From positions 4,298,001-4,362,000 of the forward strand of contig WPIO01000012.1 of the NCBI GenBank assembly GCA_009760855.2: DNA of 64,000 bases. The letters run 5' to 3'. Each line of letters starts with the position of its first letter. Position 1 is the stretch's first letter. The translations under genes and the position numbers were made by a program. The notes beneath the pieces were generated by a model that worked only from the letters and a program-made list of their open reading frames with translations, was not told the origin of the DNA and did not search any database. Source of the DNA: Cristatella mucedo. Taxonomy: Eukaryota > Bryozoa > Phylactolaemata > Cristatellidae. Of the stretch, positions 63,617-64,000 are shown one piece after another.

Positions 63617-64000
63617 AATAATAATATTAATAATAATAATAATGTACTTGATAAAGCGCCCTCAGAGAACCTAATCTTTTTCTAGTCGCTTTACAACTGC
63701 TGCAAAGGTAAATGCAATTAAATAATAAGTAAAATCATGCTTAAAAAACAAACGAAATGAATAACATGGTTAGGGGTGACATGCACAGGGTCAGCATGCA
63801 AATGTGGTTAGTGGCAGCATGCACAGTGTCAGCATGCCTAAGCAAGTGGAGGACAAATCACAGGGACCCACTAAATGCTGTCCTAAATAGGTGTGTTTTT
63901 AAGTTCCTTTTAAATGTGGTCAGGTCAGGGGATGTTCTGACGCAGGTCGGGAGAGAGTTCCAGGCTATAGGAGCATATGAACTAAATGCACGGTCTTCAA
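63617..64000 (-). mobile_element. Family-A LINE, young copy, minus strand, runs off the window
   Basis: The plus strand reads ATAATAATATTAATAATAAT, CTTGATAAAGCGCCCTCAGA, the reverse of the hairpin, the untranslated region (CATGGTTAGGGGTGACATGC) and then the C-terminal coding region up to the edge. It is similar to but distinguishable from 10600-10985, so it belongs to the same active family with a slightly different subtype. Confidence 0.88.

Noticed and set aside
1-64000. CRISPR arrays, rRNA genes, bacterial-type operons
   Set aside because: No regularly spaced repeats, rRNA signatures or Shine-Dalgarno-led gene strings were seen. Introns, SINEs and LINEs show a eukaryotic nuclear genome.

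Overview
The window is animal (metazoan) genomic DNA, probably from a marine invertebrate. It is intron-bearing and AT-rich, and most of its length is mobile DNA. I cannot name the species. Two host gene pieces frame the window, both on the + strand and both recognisable as UBR-type (N-recognin family) E3 ubiquitin ligases. At the left edge are the last four exons of one gene (124-255, 349-513, 706-777, 14595-14775, ending at a TAA). At the right edge are the first four exons of another (56690-56722, 57279-57553, 62836-62914, 63014-63118), which encode a UBR box. All splice sites are GT/AG and all reading phases agree. The simplest reading is a tandem pair of UBR genes, with about 42 kb of transposons between them and more in their introns.

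The last intron of UBR gene 1 (778-14594) and the stretch 14.8-23.7 kb hold nested retroelements. Two non-LTR LINE families are present. Family A has a conserved 3' hairpin followed by ATT repeats, and its young copies are nearly identical. Family B is older and decayed. A Ty3/gypsy element with 140-bp LTRs (18875-22211) has a 5-bp target duplication, split a family-B LINE, and was itself hit by a family-A LINE and by a tRNA-derived SINE. The SINE tail matches the LINE hairpin.

The core of the window (23.7-52.85 kb) is two related Polinton/Maverick-type (adintovirus-like) integrated DNA viruses. They lie in opposite orientation, with their integrase ends facing each other. Copy A (23722-about 43070, +) carries: the C-terminal part of a protein-primed family B DNA polymerase; small early genes; three leftward fiber-like genes; an unknown virion-type gene; an HNH endonuclease; a basic core/phospholipase A2 gene; an adenain-like protease; a zinc-ribbon protein; an A32/FtsK-like packaging ATPase; a coiled-coil gene; two minor-capsid (penton-like) genes; a basic coiled-coil protein; the major capsid protein; a YqaJ-type exonuclease; a fourth fiber gene; a zinc-finger gene; a DDE integrase; and two conserved unknown genes X and Y. 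Copy B (about 52850-44350, -) repeats the segment from the first minor-capsid gene to X in the same order. It is clearly diverged in protein sequence, so it is a different lineage, not a recent duplicate. Both copies are broken by stops, frameshifts and LINE insertions, so these are endogenous relics.

Between the two copies sits a GC-rich gypsy LTR with a primer-binding site and the start of gag (about 43170-44345). To the right of copy B a hAT transposon (about 52927-55626) sits inside a LINE tail. Many viral genes in both copies carry a palindromic TATATAG-type motif 2-12 bp before the start codon, and two pairs of divergent viral genes start only 9-10 bp apart.
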